Below, piece after piece: positions 35,101 to 43,058 of a DNA stretch of 59,454 nucleotides (position 1 is its first letter; every line of letters starts with the position of its first letter). This DNA comes from Treponema sp. GTDB taxonomy: Bacteria > Spirochaetota > Spirochaetia > Treponematales > Breznakiellaceae. The translations under genes were made by a program, and so were the position numbers. The notes under the pieces were generated by a model. It was given only the letters and a program-made list of their open reading frames with translations, was not told the DNA's origin and did no database searches. Where the stretch lies: NCBI GenBank assembly GCA_009786455.1, contig WQTD01000015.1:1-59454 (forward strand), given 5' to 3'.

Positions 35101-37007
35101 TCATTTTGCTGCTGTAAAAGCGATGTATGAAGCGAGTCACGCTCATGGGTGATTGTTGTTGTTAATTCCTGAATTGATTTAAGTTTTTCGTTTACGGAAA
35201 TCTGATCAGTGTTTAACGATTCCTGAACCAGCTTTATTTTATCTTCAAAGAACAACTTTATTTGATTTACGCGATTGAGAGCCTGCTCGCGGAGTTTTTC
35301 CAGAGACGCATCTTCCAGTTTATCAGCGCGTTTTCCCGCATTTTCAAGGGATTCTTTCAGTGTTTTTTTAACAAGATCCAAATCCCGTGAAATAAGCGAT
35401 TGCCGTTCTTTTTCAGCTGTATTTATTTCATCCCTGTATTCTGCGATTTTTTGTTGTATAAATTGTAAATCACGCTCAATAACCGCCTGGCGTTCTTTTC
35501 CGGAATTGTTGACTTCATCCCTGTGTTCTTCGATTTTTCGTTCAATATCCTGTAAATTACGGGTGATTAAATCTTGATGTTCTTTTTCTGCACTGCTGAT
35601 TTCATCCTTGTAACCTTCGACTTTTTGTTCAATATCCTGTAAATTACGCGTGATTATAGCCTGGTGCTCTTTCTCTGCACTGCTGATTTTATCCTTGTAC
35701 CCGTCGACTTTTTGTTCAATATCCTGTAAATTACGCGTGATTATTGACTGATGTTCTTTCCCTGCACTGTTGATTTCATCCTTGTACCCTTCGACTTTTT
35801 GTTCAATGTCCCGCAAATTAAGCGTAATTACAGCCTGGTGTTCTTTCCCTGCATTGCTGATTTCATCCTTGTACCCTTCAACTTTTTGTTCAATGTCCTG
35901 TAAATTACGGGTGATTACAGCTTGATGTTCTTTCCCTACATTGTTGATTTCATCCTTGTACACTTCGACTTTTTGTTCAACGTCCTGTAAAATACGGGTG
36001 ATTACAGCCTGGAGTTCTTTCTCTGCTTTGCTGATTTCATCCTTGTACACTTCGACTTTTTGTTCAACGTCATGTAAAATACGGGTGATTACAGCCTGGC
36101 GTTCTTTTTCAGAGTTATTGATTTCATCCCTGTGTTCTTCAATTTTTTGCTGAATGAGCTGTAAATCACGCGTGACTGCTGCCTGGCGTTCTTTTTCTAC
36201 ACTACTGATTTCATCCTTGTAATCTTCGACTTTTTGTTCAATGTCCTGTAAATTACGGGTGATTACAGCCTGGTGCTCTTTCCCTGCATTGCTGATTTCA
36301 TCCTTGTACCCTTCGACTTTTTGCTCAATATCCTGTAAATTACGGGTGATTACAGCCTGATGTTCTTTCCCTGCATTGTTGATTTCATCCTTGTGCTCTT
36401 CGATTTTTCGCTCAATAACCTGCGCTGTTGTTTTAAAATCCAAAACCATCGATTTTGCCGAAGTTATTACATCGTTTGCAGTCTGCTCCAGTATCTGCGC
36501 GTTTTTTTTCTCCAGCCGCACTTCGGTATCTTCAAGATTTTTTCCGGCGTTATTAAGCGCTCTTTCTACCTGTTCAAATTTTTCTCTGGCTTCACTAACG
36601 CGCTTGCCGGTATTCTCAACAAAAACACTTTCTTCCCTTATCCGGTTTATATGTTCCTGAACCCTGTCAGTCATCCCGAAAAGTTCCCTGAGCGAAGATT
36701 CAAAAGACAGAAGGTGCTCTTCTATCTGATTAATTTGTTCGGATTTCTTTGTAAGTTCTTCATCGGTAAGCTTCTGAATACTTTTCATCAGCTGCTGCGC
36801 TGACCTTCTTTCAACATCAAGATCGATTCCAAAATTCTTGACTGCCATGCTTTTTTCATTGGCGTAGGAAGCGATTTCGTCCTTGCATTTTTCAGCGTAT
36901 TTTTTTATTTTTTCCAGAGACCGGTTATTTTTATCCGCCAGCCTGTATAAAATCAGAACCAAGGCAACAATACCAAGAGTAATTAGATTACCGGCAGTAA
37001 AAATCAT
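32112..37007 (-). CDS. Giant membrane-anchored coiled-coil protein (SpiroCoCo-like)
   Basis: A 1631-residue protein. One N-terminal membrane helix (about residues 4-22) is followed by an almost uninterrupted coiled coil of some 1500 residues, then a low-complexity linker ('GKGAPPPQ') and a C-terminal helix-turn-helix-like segment ('LKNQGWTVEEIANAMNIARG') resembling those in regulators and in flagellar or cell-shape proteins. Two internal arrays are clear: twelve 29-residue repeats (about residues 201-548) and ten 22-residue repeats (about 693-912). Proteins of this type are a spirochaete feature, thought to be structural in the cytoplasm next to the membrane. Start: ATG 37007 with 'gagagga' ten bases upstream. 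It heads a leftward run with the glycosylase-like gene and addBA. Function is not known. Confidence 0.85.
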   Translation of the reverse strand: MIFTAGNLITLGIVALVLILYRLADKNNRSLEKIKKYAEKCKDEIASYANEKSMAVKNFGIDLDVERRSAQQLMKSIQKLTDEELTKKSEQINQIEEHLLSFESSLRELFGMTDRVQEHINRIREESVFVENTGKRVSEAREKFEQVERALNNAGKNLEDTEVRLEKKNAQILEQTANDVITSAKSMVLDFKTTAQVIERKIEEHKDEINNAGKEHQAVITRNLQDIEQKVEGYKDEISNAGKEHQAVITRNLQDIEQKVEDYKDEISSVEKERQAAVTRDLQLIQQKIEEHRDEINNSEKERQAVITRILHDVEQKVEVYKDEISKAEKELQAVITRILQDVEQKVEVYKDEINNVGKEHQAVITRNLQDIEQKVEGYKDEISNAGKEHQAVITLNLRDIEQKVEGYKDEINSAGKEHQSIITRNLQDIEQKVDGYKDKISSAEKEHQAIITRNLQDIEQKVEGYKDEISSAEKEHQDLITRNLQDIERKIEEHRDEVNNSGKERQAVIERDLQFIQQKIAEYRDEINTAEKERQSLISRDLDLVKKTLKESLENAGKRADKLEDASLEKLREQALNRVNQIKLFFEDKIKLVQESLNTDQISVNEKLKSIQELTTTITHERDSLHTSLLQQQNDWKQNFSEFKKLTETQRKEIGLSISTSKNEFNHSIADLRIKSNQALKKQQDDLDEIVKKHQKDISTAIGGIKDKSGAAIKNQQKELAVILGELREKSDAAIKLHQEEFKTVIAYMKENSDNAVKLQHEELVSVLDGVKENTLNAIKLQREDIASILDDVKEKTLNAAKLQQEELSFVVEDIRSKSEAAVKLHQDEIDSLLNSLKDRSDTAISHHSKELSGVISTIKNNADTAIKLHQEELDSILGNIKSKSEAAVKLHQEETFSSLNAIKSNQKNIKDELTGDINELKAKINSVVKFQNDELSSAIAKAKELSNTAFTIQQNEINISMKKQMETWKKLYADTEYNIISTNEKRFNEYNTFHEETVKRINSLADDASLLDSELRFSMQEAVSRVKNDFAVFEKEAGVSMNNTSAAFNAQVNAMKNNIKEMDSELAGIKAQAITNTSEKLNLFNKDFENELSKKAAEIGNQISVLQDMLHGKIKNTSEAVSLEWKQAERQILIDQGKNIESLDGQLTANLEKFKNDMIETETGIRKETVEFITSIRKETIEFMTGIKKESAEFETDIRNEISDTDENLKSFNEKIKLDLSNIRVTSENEVKAQISQYHISAQEILKQKQKELEKELEEISSVSKAAYVSLEETAADTRKTFDDWQSSCNLKMRELDAYLDELRRQSVETSGENNERISQFRKNLDDVRKELGVQKKIFDQTDELRLEMHHKMEEINDSLDRLERRKNEITQLESQFTQIKNLEDEVNRKMTSFLSEKHRIDIMQKDFDRLIKTSKSVEERLKDVSSSDDILQTIQVQIRKFEDGLKENEEKYSRIERKNEVLEQTNEGIDRNFKALQKTENAVKNTEIILKSLSDQFDNLRTSIEALAAESVKADDAVDKISVLNDSLAIVEKRIQEMNVAREWLARTETELKALDKTARENLKLAKGLYEQKGAKSSAPAGKGAPPPQDRENILRLKNQGWTVEEIANAMNIARGEVELILEIGSRS
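34272..34931 (-). repeat. Ten 66-bp coding repeats (22 residues) in the coiled-coil gene
   Basis: Ten consecutive units of 22 residues, typified by 'KLHQEELDSILGNIK' followed by a Lys-Ser-rich end, are in register between 34272 and 34931. Twenty-two residues equal two hendecads (3.67 residues per turn), predicting a slightly right-handed coil. The repeats are diverged at DNA level, more than those of the 29-residue array. Confidence 0.85.
35364..36407 (-). repeat. Twelve 87-bp coding repeats (29 residues) in the coiled-coil gene
   Basis: Twelve units of 29 residues ('KVEGYKDEI' near the start and 'HQAVITRNLQDIEQ' at the end) run without gaps from 36407 down to 35364. Several units are almost identical in DNA, showing recent amplification or homogenisation. 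A 29-residue period equals 7+11+11 (3.625 residues per turn), a nearly straight coil. The copy number may be misassembled or variable between strains. Confidence 0.9.
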
Positions 37008-37051
37008 CTGTATTATTTCCTCTCTGTATGAAAAACGTAAAGTTAATGTTT

Positions 37052-37078
37052 GTCTGCAGGTTAATTTACCTGAAAGAC
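37052..37078. terminator. Hairpin between the HAD gene and the coiled-coil gene
   Basis: Arms gtct/agac and caggt/acctg with small internal bulges form a stem in the 76-bp gap downstream of the leftward HAD gene. There is no T-tract, so it is a weak terminator candidate or a processing hairpin. Confidence 0.3.
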
Positions 37079-37083
37079 CATTA

Positions 37084-37770
37084 TTAATTTACCATAAATT
37101 TGAGTAATTGGCGATAGTTATTGAAGATAAAATCAGGTTTTGGATTGTTTTTGCTCCCGGCAGATTTAAATACACCTTTTATCCATGCAGTTTTCATTCC
37201 CGTACCGGCGGCGCCGACAACATCATATGGGTAGCTGTTTCCCACATAAAGTATTTTTTCGCACGGCAAAGACATTTCCCTTGCAAGTTTTTCAAATGAC
37301 ACGGGATGAGGTTTTAAAGCGTTAACCTCTTCTGAACTAAGTACCGCATCCCAGTAACCATCGATTTTTAAATTCTCCAATTTTGCCATTAGCGGAAAAT
37401 CCGACAAAATACCCAGTTTATATCCTGCTTTACGAAGGGCATCCAGGGTTTCGTCTGCATGGCTGAAGAGTTTTACCTTTTTGAACAGAGGTTCCCATCC
37501 CCGGTAAATCTTTTCTTCGATATCGTTCTTTATTTGTTTTGTTTCAATTGATAACAGCCTTCCCGTTATTTCCGCCTGATACTCATAAAAATCACCCTGC
37601 GGTAAAGGAGCCGTTTCCTGATTTTTACGGATGATTTTTCTCGCTTCTCCGAATGCAGAAAGAAGCCGCCATTCCTTTATAATAAAAGGCAGAAGCATTA
37701 CATAAAAATTGATGTTGGGGTAAAGAGTGCCGTCAAGGTCGAAGGCTACGCCTTCAATACCGTGTTTCAT
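37084..37770 (-). CDS. HAD-superfamily phosphatase
   Basis: A 228-residue HAD-IA type hydrolase. Motif I is 'AFDLDGTLYP' (nucleophile Asp and acid/base Asp), motif II is 'LGILSDFPL', motif III is the Lys before 'PVSF' ('LKPHPVSFEKLA') and motif IV is 'ILYVGNSYPYDVVGA'. These cytoplasmic enzymes dephosphorylate small metabolites; the substrate is not predictable, though phosphoglycolate- or pyrimidine-nucleotide-type phosphatases are the nearest classes. I take the ATG at 37770 because the DxDGT motif usually comes within the first 15 residues; a TTG start at 37794 is the alternative. No clear ribosome binding site is seen. It is divergent from the M20 peptidase with about 95 bp between starts. 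Confidence 0.88.
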   Translation of the reverse strand: MKHGIEGVAFDLDGTLYPNINFYVMLLPFIIKEWRLLSAFGEARKIIRKNQETAPLPQGDFYEYQAEITGRLLSIETKQIKNDIEEKIYRGWEPLFKKVKLFSHADETLDALRKAGYKLGILSDFPLMAKLENLKIDGYWDAVLSSEEVNALKPHPVSFEKLAREMSLPCEKILYVGNSYPYDVVGAAGTGMKTAWIKGVFKSAGSKNNPKPDFIFNNYRQLLKFMVN

Positions 37771-37865
37771 CAATTTAGTATAGCTGATAAACAAGGTAGC
37801 CGCTACTGTTTAAAACGATTTGATTACGGCTTGTTTATGACGTTTTATTATGCAAAAATCGCTCA

Positions 37866-39182
37866 ATGGGTCATATTGAAAAATTTCAGGAAGCGTTAAA
37901 AATAAAAACATTTTTACATTCTGAAGACAAAACAACGGAAAATACCCTTTTGGGTTTTCAGGAATTCCTTTTTAATAATTTTCCTTTTTTCCATAAAACC
38001 GCGGAACGCCGGGTATTAAGTCCATATTCAGTTGTTTACAGGCTGCCAGGCGCCGCTTCAGGAGCAGCGCTGTTTCTTGCTCATTACGATGTTGTTCCTG
38101 CCGAAAGCGGGAAGTGGAGCGTAGATCCTTTCGGAGCGCAGATAAAAGACGGCTTTATTTACGGCAGAGGCAGTCTTGATATGAAAAACACTTTAATAAA
38201 CATAATGGAAGCTGCGGAAAATCTCTGCGCCCAGAGCTGGAAACCGAAAAAGGATTTATGGTTTGTATTCGGAGGAGATGAAGAGCGAAGCGGCATTTTA
38301 GGCGCAATGAAAACGGCGCAGTGGTTCAGGGAGAAGGGGCAATTCTTTGACTGGATACTGGATGAAGGCACTCCGGTTTCCGAGAATCAAATTAAAGGAA
38401 TAAATACTCCTCTGGCGCTTGTAAGCATTGAAGAAAAGGGATATTTAAGCCTTAATCTTACGGTGAAGCAGGAGCCGGGGCATGCTTCAAGGCCGCCAAA
38501 AATCCAGGCGGCTGCTGTTCTTGGAAGGGCTTTATGCAGAATCGCGAAAAAACCTTTCCCTTTTAAATTATGCGCGACCGTGGAGGAATTTTTCAAACAG
38601 GTTTCTGTATTTATGCCGGGTATTCAAGGCATTGCGATGCGTTACGCGCGTGCGCTTGGTCCGCTGTTTTTCAAACTGGCTGCCAAGAACCCTACGTTGG
38701 AATCCATGATGCGGACTACTGTGGCGATGACGCAGCTTGAAGGCAGCGCGGCTGACAATGTGATGCCGTCAGAGGTTCGCGCTGTGATAAATTTAAGACT
38801 GCTTAAGCCGTGGACAACGCAGACAGCAACTGCTTATATAAAAAAAGCGATAAACGATGAACGGGTTCAAATCAGCGAATACGGACTGGGAACCGACCCT
38901 GTGAGCGTTGGTGAAAAGTCCGATTACAGGAACAACGGATGGAATGGTATTGAAAACGCAATGAAGGAAGCATGGCCCTCAGTACCGCTTCTGCCATTTC
39001 TCATGGTTGCTACAACAGACTCCCGCCATTTTAAGGATATTTCGAATAATATATTCCGATTCAACCCGTATAAGCTTGATCCAGATGAATTAAACACAAT
39101 ACACGGCCACGATGAACGTATTTCGATTGAAAACCTTAATCGAGGATTGAAATTCTATACTGCTTTAATGAGGTTATTATGA
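37866..39182 (+). CDS. M20-family metallopeptidase (CPS1/PM20D1-like)
   Basis: A 438-residue zinc peptidase or amidase of the ArgE/DapE/carboxypeptidase-S group. Metal-site motifs are 'LAHYDVVP' (His and catalytic Asp, near residue 75), 'YGRGSLDMKNTL' (bridging Asp, near 103) and 'GGDEERSG' (catalytic Glu-Glu, near 137). 'GHDERISIENL' near the end supplies the last His. Length and order match N-acyl-amino-acid hydrolases and dipeptidases. The stop overlaps the start of the first YfcC transporter (ATGA), so peptide or N-acyl amino acid uptake and cleavage are probably coupled (inference). Start: ATG 37866 without a clear ribosome binding site; the motif spacing is correct for this start. Confidence 0.88.
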   Translation: MGHIEKFQEALKIKTFLHSEDKTTENTLLGFQEFLFNNFPFFHKTAERRVLSPYSVVYRLPGAASGAALFLAHYDVVPAESGKWSVDPFGAQIKDGFIYGRGSLDMKNTLINIMEAAENLCAQSWKPKKDLWFVFGGDEERSGILGAMKTAQWFREKGQFFDWILDEGTPVSENQIKGINTPLALVSIEEKGYLSLNLTVKQEPGHASRPPKIQAAAVLGRALCRIAKKPFPFKLCATVEEFFKQVSVFMPGIQGIAMRYARALGPLFFKLAAKNPTLESMMRTTVAMTQLEGSAADNVMPSEVRAVINLRLLKPWTTQTATAYIKKAINDERVQISEYGLGTDPVSVGEKSDYRNNGWNGIENAMKEAWPSVPLLPFLMVATTDSRHFKDISNNIFRFNPYKLDPDELNTIHGHDERISIENLNRGLKFYTALMRLL

Positions 39183-40651
39183 AAGAGATAAAAAAAGATG
39201 ATTTAAGCATGAAGATCGGAGGAAAAGCCTTTATTTTTTCAGCTTCCATTATTCTTGTTCTGATGATTTTTTCCGGATTACTGACAAGGATTCTTCCGGC
39301 AGGCTTGTATGACAGAATTGTAAGCGAAGGCCGTACGCTTGTCGTAGACGGAAGTTACCGTGAAATCGCCAGACCTCTTTATCCGATCTGGCGGTGGTTT
39401 ACAGCTCCTGTGGAAATTCTTTTCGGACCTGACAGCCTGACTCCTATTGTTTTACTGATTTTTATTTCTGTTGTAGGAGGTTCAATTGCCGTCCTGGAGA
39501 ATTCAGGAGTAATGAAAGCCTTAATTGATTTTCTTGTTACACGTTTCGCGAAAAGGAAATACACGCTGATAGTCGTGATGATCGCGTTTTTCATGTTTAT
39601 CACAGGATTTGTCGGAATATACGAGGGGATGATACCAATGATCATTTTTGTTATTCCGGTAGCGATAGCTCTGGGATGGGATTCCCTTACAGGACTCGGT
39701 ATAAGTCTTCTACCCCTTGCCTTTGGATTTTCCGCCTCTGTTACAAATCCTTTTACAATTGCCGTTGCGCAGAAAATCGCTGACCTTCCTCTTTTTTCCG
39801 GCGCGTTCCTGCGGATTATTTTTTTCCTTGTGATATTCGCCCTTGTATGCTTTTTTGTTATAAGACACGCAAGGAAAGTAGAAAAAAATCCTGAAAGCTC
39901 AATTTGCTACAGGGAAGATGAAATCCTGCGCAAAAAAATGCTGCCGGCTGCCGGTCAGCAGCCTGATGTAAAAAACAGCATTACCAAAGGCCAGTGGCGC
40001 GCTCTTGTATGGTTTACCTCCTGGATTGTAGCAGCGATACTGCTTGTTGTCTCAACCGCCCGTATCCCCGGTCTTTCCGATCTTGCCTTTCCCCTGATGA
40101 CCGTCTTTTTTCTGATCGGAGGAATGGGCGGCGGCTTTTTTTCCGGGTTTAACATTGCAGAAATCGCCAGAGCTTTCGCAAAAGGCGTATTGGGTTTTCT
40201 GCCGGGTATCGTTCTTGTAATGATGGCATACAGCGTAAAGCATATCATCACGGAAGGAATGATAATGGATACAATTCTTTACAGAGCTTCAGAGATCATA
40301 AGGCAGACATCATCTGTCGCCGCCGCTTTTATGGTTTACGCGACTACGCTTGTTCTGGAATTCTTTATAGGCTCCGCGAGCGCCAAGGCATTCCTCATGA
40401 TGCCGATCCTCACCCCTCTTGCCGACCTTGTCGGCATAACGCGGCAGACGGCAATAATGGCGTTTAACTTCGGCGATGGTTTTTCCAACATGATCTTCCC
40501 GACCAACGCACTTCTTTTGATTGCTCTTTCATTTACGGTAATAAGCTATCCAAAATGGATACGCTGGACATGGAAACTCCAGCTTGTCATTCTTGTCATC
40601 ACATCGATCTTTCTTGTGATTGCAGTAAAAACCGGATACGGTCCGTTTTAG
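39179..40651 (+). CDS. YfcC/DcuC-superfamily transporter, copy 1
   Basis: A 490-residue inner-membrane carrier with about 11-12 helices, of the PF03606 (DcuC/YfcC/AbgT-related) class of ion-coupled transporters for C4-dicarboxylates, basic amino acids or acyl-amino acids. Family landmarks are 'GRTLVVDGSYREIARPLYPI' near the start, 'EFFIGSASAKAFLMMPIL' and 'GDGFSNMIFPTNALLLI' near the end; in related carriers such motifs form the substrate and cation sites. Translation is coupled to the M20 peptidase by an ATGA overlap. The next gene is a near-copy. The likely cargo is a peptide or acylated amino acid that the peptidase cuts, but this is only inferred from context. Confidence 0.88.
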   Translation: MKEIKKDDLSMKIGGKAFIFSASIILVLMIFSGLLTRILPAGLYDRIVSEGRTLVVDGSYREIARPLYPIWRWFTAPVEILFGPDSLTPIVLLIFISVVGGSIAVLENSGVMKALIDFLVTRFAKRKYTLIVVMIAFFMFITGFVGIYEGMIPMIIFVIPVAIALGWDSLTGLGISLLPLAFGFSASVTNPFTIAVAQKIADLPLFSGAFLRIIFFLVIFALVCFFVIRHARKVEKNPESSICYREDEILRKKMLPAAGQQPDVKNSITKGQWRALVWFTSWIVAAILLVVSTARIPGLSDLAFPLMTVFFLIGGMGGGFFSGFNIAEIARAFAKGVLGFLPGIVLVMMAYSVKHIITEGMIMDTILYRASEIIRQTSSVAAAFMVYATTLVLEFFIGSASAKAFLMMPILTPLADLVGITRQTAIMAFNFGDGFSNMIFPTNALLLIALSFTVISYPKWIRWTWKLQLVILVITSIFLVIAVKTGYGPF

Positions 40652-40664
40652 CCGGGGATGTTTT

Positions 40665-42143
40665 ATGGAACAAAAAAAAGAAACGTCAAATCAGGGCATC
40701 AGGATTGAAGCCAAATCATTTTATCTTGCTGTTGCAATAATTTTTTCCCTGATGATGCTGTCGGGAATCTTCACAAAAATACTTCCGGCCGGCTCTTATG
40801 ATCGCATAACAAGCGAAGGAAGAACTCTTGTTATAAACGGAAGTTACAGGGAGATTGCCCGTCCTGATTATCCGATCTGGCGGTGGTTTACGGCTCCTTT
40901 TGAAGTTCTTGCAGGCCCTGACAGCCTTACCCCGATTGTATTGATTGTCTTTTTCATGATAGTCGGCGGATCGATTTCGATTTTGGATAACGCCGGAGTC
41001 ATGAAAGCTCTTGTATCTTTCCTTGTATCACGCTTTTCCAGAAGAAAATATACATTGATAATTGTAATGATCTTCTTTTTTATGGCAGCCGGAAGCTTTA
41101 TCGGTATGTTCGAAGAAATGGTTCCGCTTGTAATTTTTATAGTTCCCATTGCGATATCATTGGGATGGGATTCGCTTACAGGGCTTGGAATGAGTTTGTT
41201 GCCGATGTCATTCGGGTTTGCTGCGGCTGTATCAAATCCCTTTACCATTGCCGTGGCGCAAAAGATCGCAGGTCTCCCGCTGTTTTCCGGCGCTCCCCTT
41301 AGGCTGGTTTTTTTCGCGGTAATATTCCTTGTTGTATGTTTTTTTGTTATACGACACGCAAAAAAAATTGAGAAAAACCCTGAAAGCTCAATCTGTTACA
41401 GGGAAGATGAGGCGCTCCGCATGAAATTAAGAGCAGGTGAAAACCGGCAAACATCTGATCCCGGCGCAGATATAACCAAAGGACAGCGGAATGCGCTTGC
41501 ATGGTTTGGCTCATGTATCGCCCTTGCAATGGTTTTTGCCGTTGTCAGCTCACGCGTTACATCTCTTGCCGATCTTGCCTTTCCGGTATTGGGGATTATG
41601 TTTCTTATCGGAGGAACAGGAGGCGGCGTTTTTTCAGGATTGTCAGCATCGCAGAATGTGAAAGCTTTCGGCAGGGGAGTGTTAAACTTCCTGCCAGGGG
41701 TTTTGCTTGTTTTAATGGCGTACAGCGTTAAACACATAATCAGCGAGGGCATGATCATGGACACAATACTTGACAGGGCGGCGCAAATTATAAGCCGATC
41801 CTCGTCAATTATTTCTGTTTTTTGGGTATATCTGACAACATTGGTTCTGGAATTTTTTATCGGTTCAGCAAGCGCAAAGGCGTTTCTTCTGATGCCTCTT
41901 CTTTCTCCTCTTGCAGACCTTGTGGGGATTACGCGGCAGACAACAGTTCTTGCTTTTGGTTTCGGCGATGGTTTTTCAAATGTAATCTTCCCGACAAACG
42001 CGCTTTTATTGATTGCACTCTCATTTACAGTAATAAATTACGCGAAATGGATTCGATGGACATGGAAACTGCAGCTTATCGTCCTTTTTGTAACATTGAT
42101 ATTTCTTGTAATTGCGGTAAAAATTAATTACGGACCGTTTTAG
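40665..42143 (+). CDS. YfcC/DcuC-superfamily transporter, copy 2
   Basis: A 492-residue tandem paralogue of the preceding gene, 13 bp downstream, colinear over its whole length with long blocks of identical residues ('KNPESSICYREDE', 'SVKHII.EGMIMDTIL', 'GDGFSN.IFPTNALLLIALS'). The middle loop (about residues 240-270) and several helices differ, so the copies may have separate specificities or kinetics. The ribosome binding site is 'ggggatg' nearby. Duplication followed by divergence is the simplest explanation. The transcript probably ends before the weak stem at 42223-42250. Confidence 0.88.
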   Translation: MEQKKETSNQGIRIEAKSFYLAVAIIFSLMMLSGIFTKILPAGSYDRITSEGRTLVINGSYREIARPDYPIWRWFTAPFEVLAGPDSLTPIVLIVFFMIVGGSISILDNAGVMKALVSFLVSRFSRRKYTLIIVMIFFFMAAGSFIGMFEEMVPLVIFIVPIAISLGWDSLTGLGMSLLPMSFGFAAAVSNPFTIAVAQKIAGLPLFSGAPLRLVFFAVIFLVVCFFVIRHAKKIEKNPESSICYREDEALRMKLRAGENRQTSDPGADITKGQRNALAWFGSCIALAMVFAVVSSRVTSLADLAFPVLGIMFLIGGTGGGVFSGLSASQNVKAFGRGVLNFLPGVLLVLMAYSVKHIISEGMIMDTILDRAAQIISRSSSIISVFWVYLTTLVLEFFIGSASAKAFLLMPLLSPLADLVGITRQTTVLAFGFGDGFSNVIFPTNALLLIALSFTVINYAKWIRWTWKLQLIVLFVTLIFLVIAVKINYGPF

Positions 42144-42265
42144 GATTTTTGTTATACTAAATGTAGTGATAAATCCATGTAATTAAGGTAATGCGGTACT
42201 ATGAAAGACATATAGCAAATGAACAGCGGCTGTTATCATCCGCGTTTTTTTCATCATATATGTGT

Positions 42266-42271
42266 TATAAT
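42266..42271 (+). promoter_or_regulatory. Candidate -10 element of the DinB-like gene
   Basis: A perfect TATAAT (42266-42271) lies 24 bp before the ATG of the DinB-like gene, whose ribosome binding site 'ttggagg' is well spaced. The -35 region is a T-run without a clear hexamer. Confidence 0.4.
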
Positions 42272-42294
42272 AAAAAAAATATTTTGGAGGATTT

Positions 42295-42822
42295 ATGAAA
42301 CAATTTTTTTTGGCATTTGCCAGGCAAAATCAGGAGGCGAATAAAACTGTCGCCGGAATACTGGAAAAGTTATCCAACGACGACAGGGAAAAGGACAGAA
42401 AGAGTTATTACAAAAGTCTCTCGGGGCTTTTCCGCCACAACACCGGAGCGTCGGTTTATTTCATTTCCTTGTTTAAAACCGCGGTTGCAGAAAACGAAGC
42501 GATTCAAAAGGCGCTTAAACCTCTTTCGAAAATTCAGGAACTTAACGGCAAACTGACAAAAGATCAATGGAAACAGGCGGTATCGTTTTCCGGTATGGCC
42601 GATAAAGCCCTAATCGATTTTATAAACGCCCTGGAAGATAAGGATTTCAACGCTCCTTTAAAAATCGACTGGTACAAGGGCAAACCCCCTGCAGTTCCGC
42701 TGTGGTTCATGATGGAGCAGCTGGTTTCCCATAATATTCATCACCGCGGACAAATATCCCAGATTCTGGACTCGCTTAAAATCGACAATGATTTTTCTGG
42801 TATAAACGTGAAGTTTTTATAA
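42295..42822 (+). CDS. DinB-like metal-binding four-helix protein
   Basis: A 175-residue protein of the DinB/YfiT-like superfamily. The three metal ligands characteristic of the fold can be placed: His in 'LFRHNTGASV' (residue about 43) and the pair in 'HNIHHRGQISQIL' (near 142-147), where the motif HxxxHRGQ is the family signature. Members include bacillithiol- or mycothiol-dependent transferases and proteins of unknown function induced by DNA damage, so the exact reaction cannot be given. It is a separate transcript with its own -10 element, a 'ggagg' ribosome binding site and a hairpin terminator. Confidence 0.82.
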   Translation: MKQFFLAFARQNQEANKTVAGILEKLSNDDREKDRKSYYKSLSGLFRHNTGASVYFISLFKTAVAENEAIQKALKPLSKIQELNGKLTKDQWKQAVSFSGMADKALIDFINALEDKDFNAPLKIDWYKGKPPAVPLWFMMEQLVSHNIHHRGQISQILDSLKIDNDFSGINVKFL

Positions 42823-42837
42823 ATCTTTTAAAGATCA

Positions 42838-42888
42838 GAGTCTGTCCGCAAAAGCGGTTGCTTTGAGGACAGACCTTGCATTTTTTTA
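42838..42888 (+). terminator. Terminator of the DinB-like gene
   Basis: Perfect eight-base arms gtctgtcc (42840-42847) and ggacagac (42867-42874), with a smaller cgc/gcg hairpin in the loop, followed by 'cttgca' and seven Ts. It begins 18 bases after the stop. Confidence 0.8.
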
Positions 42889-42901
42889 TTAAATTACCTT
42901 T

Positions 42902-42968
42902 AATATTCAGGTTGTTAGAATGTAATTTTTTGATTATTCATAAATTGAAATACCTGAATATTTTTTTT
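42902..42968 (+). repeat. Long-loop inverted repeat with T8 at the edge of the AT-rich island
   Basis: Perfect 11-base arms 'aatattcaggt' (42902-42912) and complement (42952-42962) enclose a 39-base loop and run into eight Ts (42961-42968). No gene lies within. It could be a second terminator, the 3' end of a small RNA, or a scar marking the left border of the accessory island. Confidence 0.6.
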
Positions 42969-43058
42969 AATTAAAAATTACAACATTATTTTATGAAAAA
43001 ACATAACGAAATACATATAAAAGCTAAATATATTTCACTTTGTCAACAAATCAATTAT

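Noticed and set aside
34272-36407. CRISPR-like array of regular 66- and 87-bp repeats
   Set aside because: The repeats are in frame within one long gene with no unique spacers, and no cas genes are near.
33409-36660. Several Ser/Phe-rich plus-strand ORFs opposite the coiled-coil gene
   Set aside because: They mirror the repetitive codons of the real minus-strand gene and lack ribosome binding sites.
42200-42252. Terminator after the second YfcC gene (gcgg/ccgc with T-run)
   Set aside because: The stem is only four base pairs with a ten-base loop; too weak to list as a feature.
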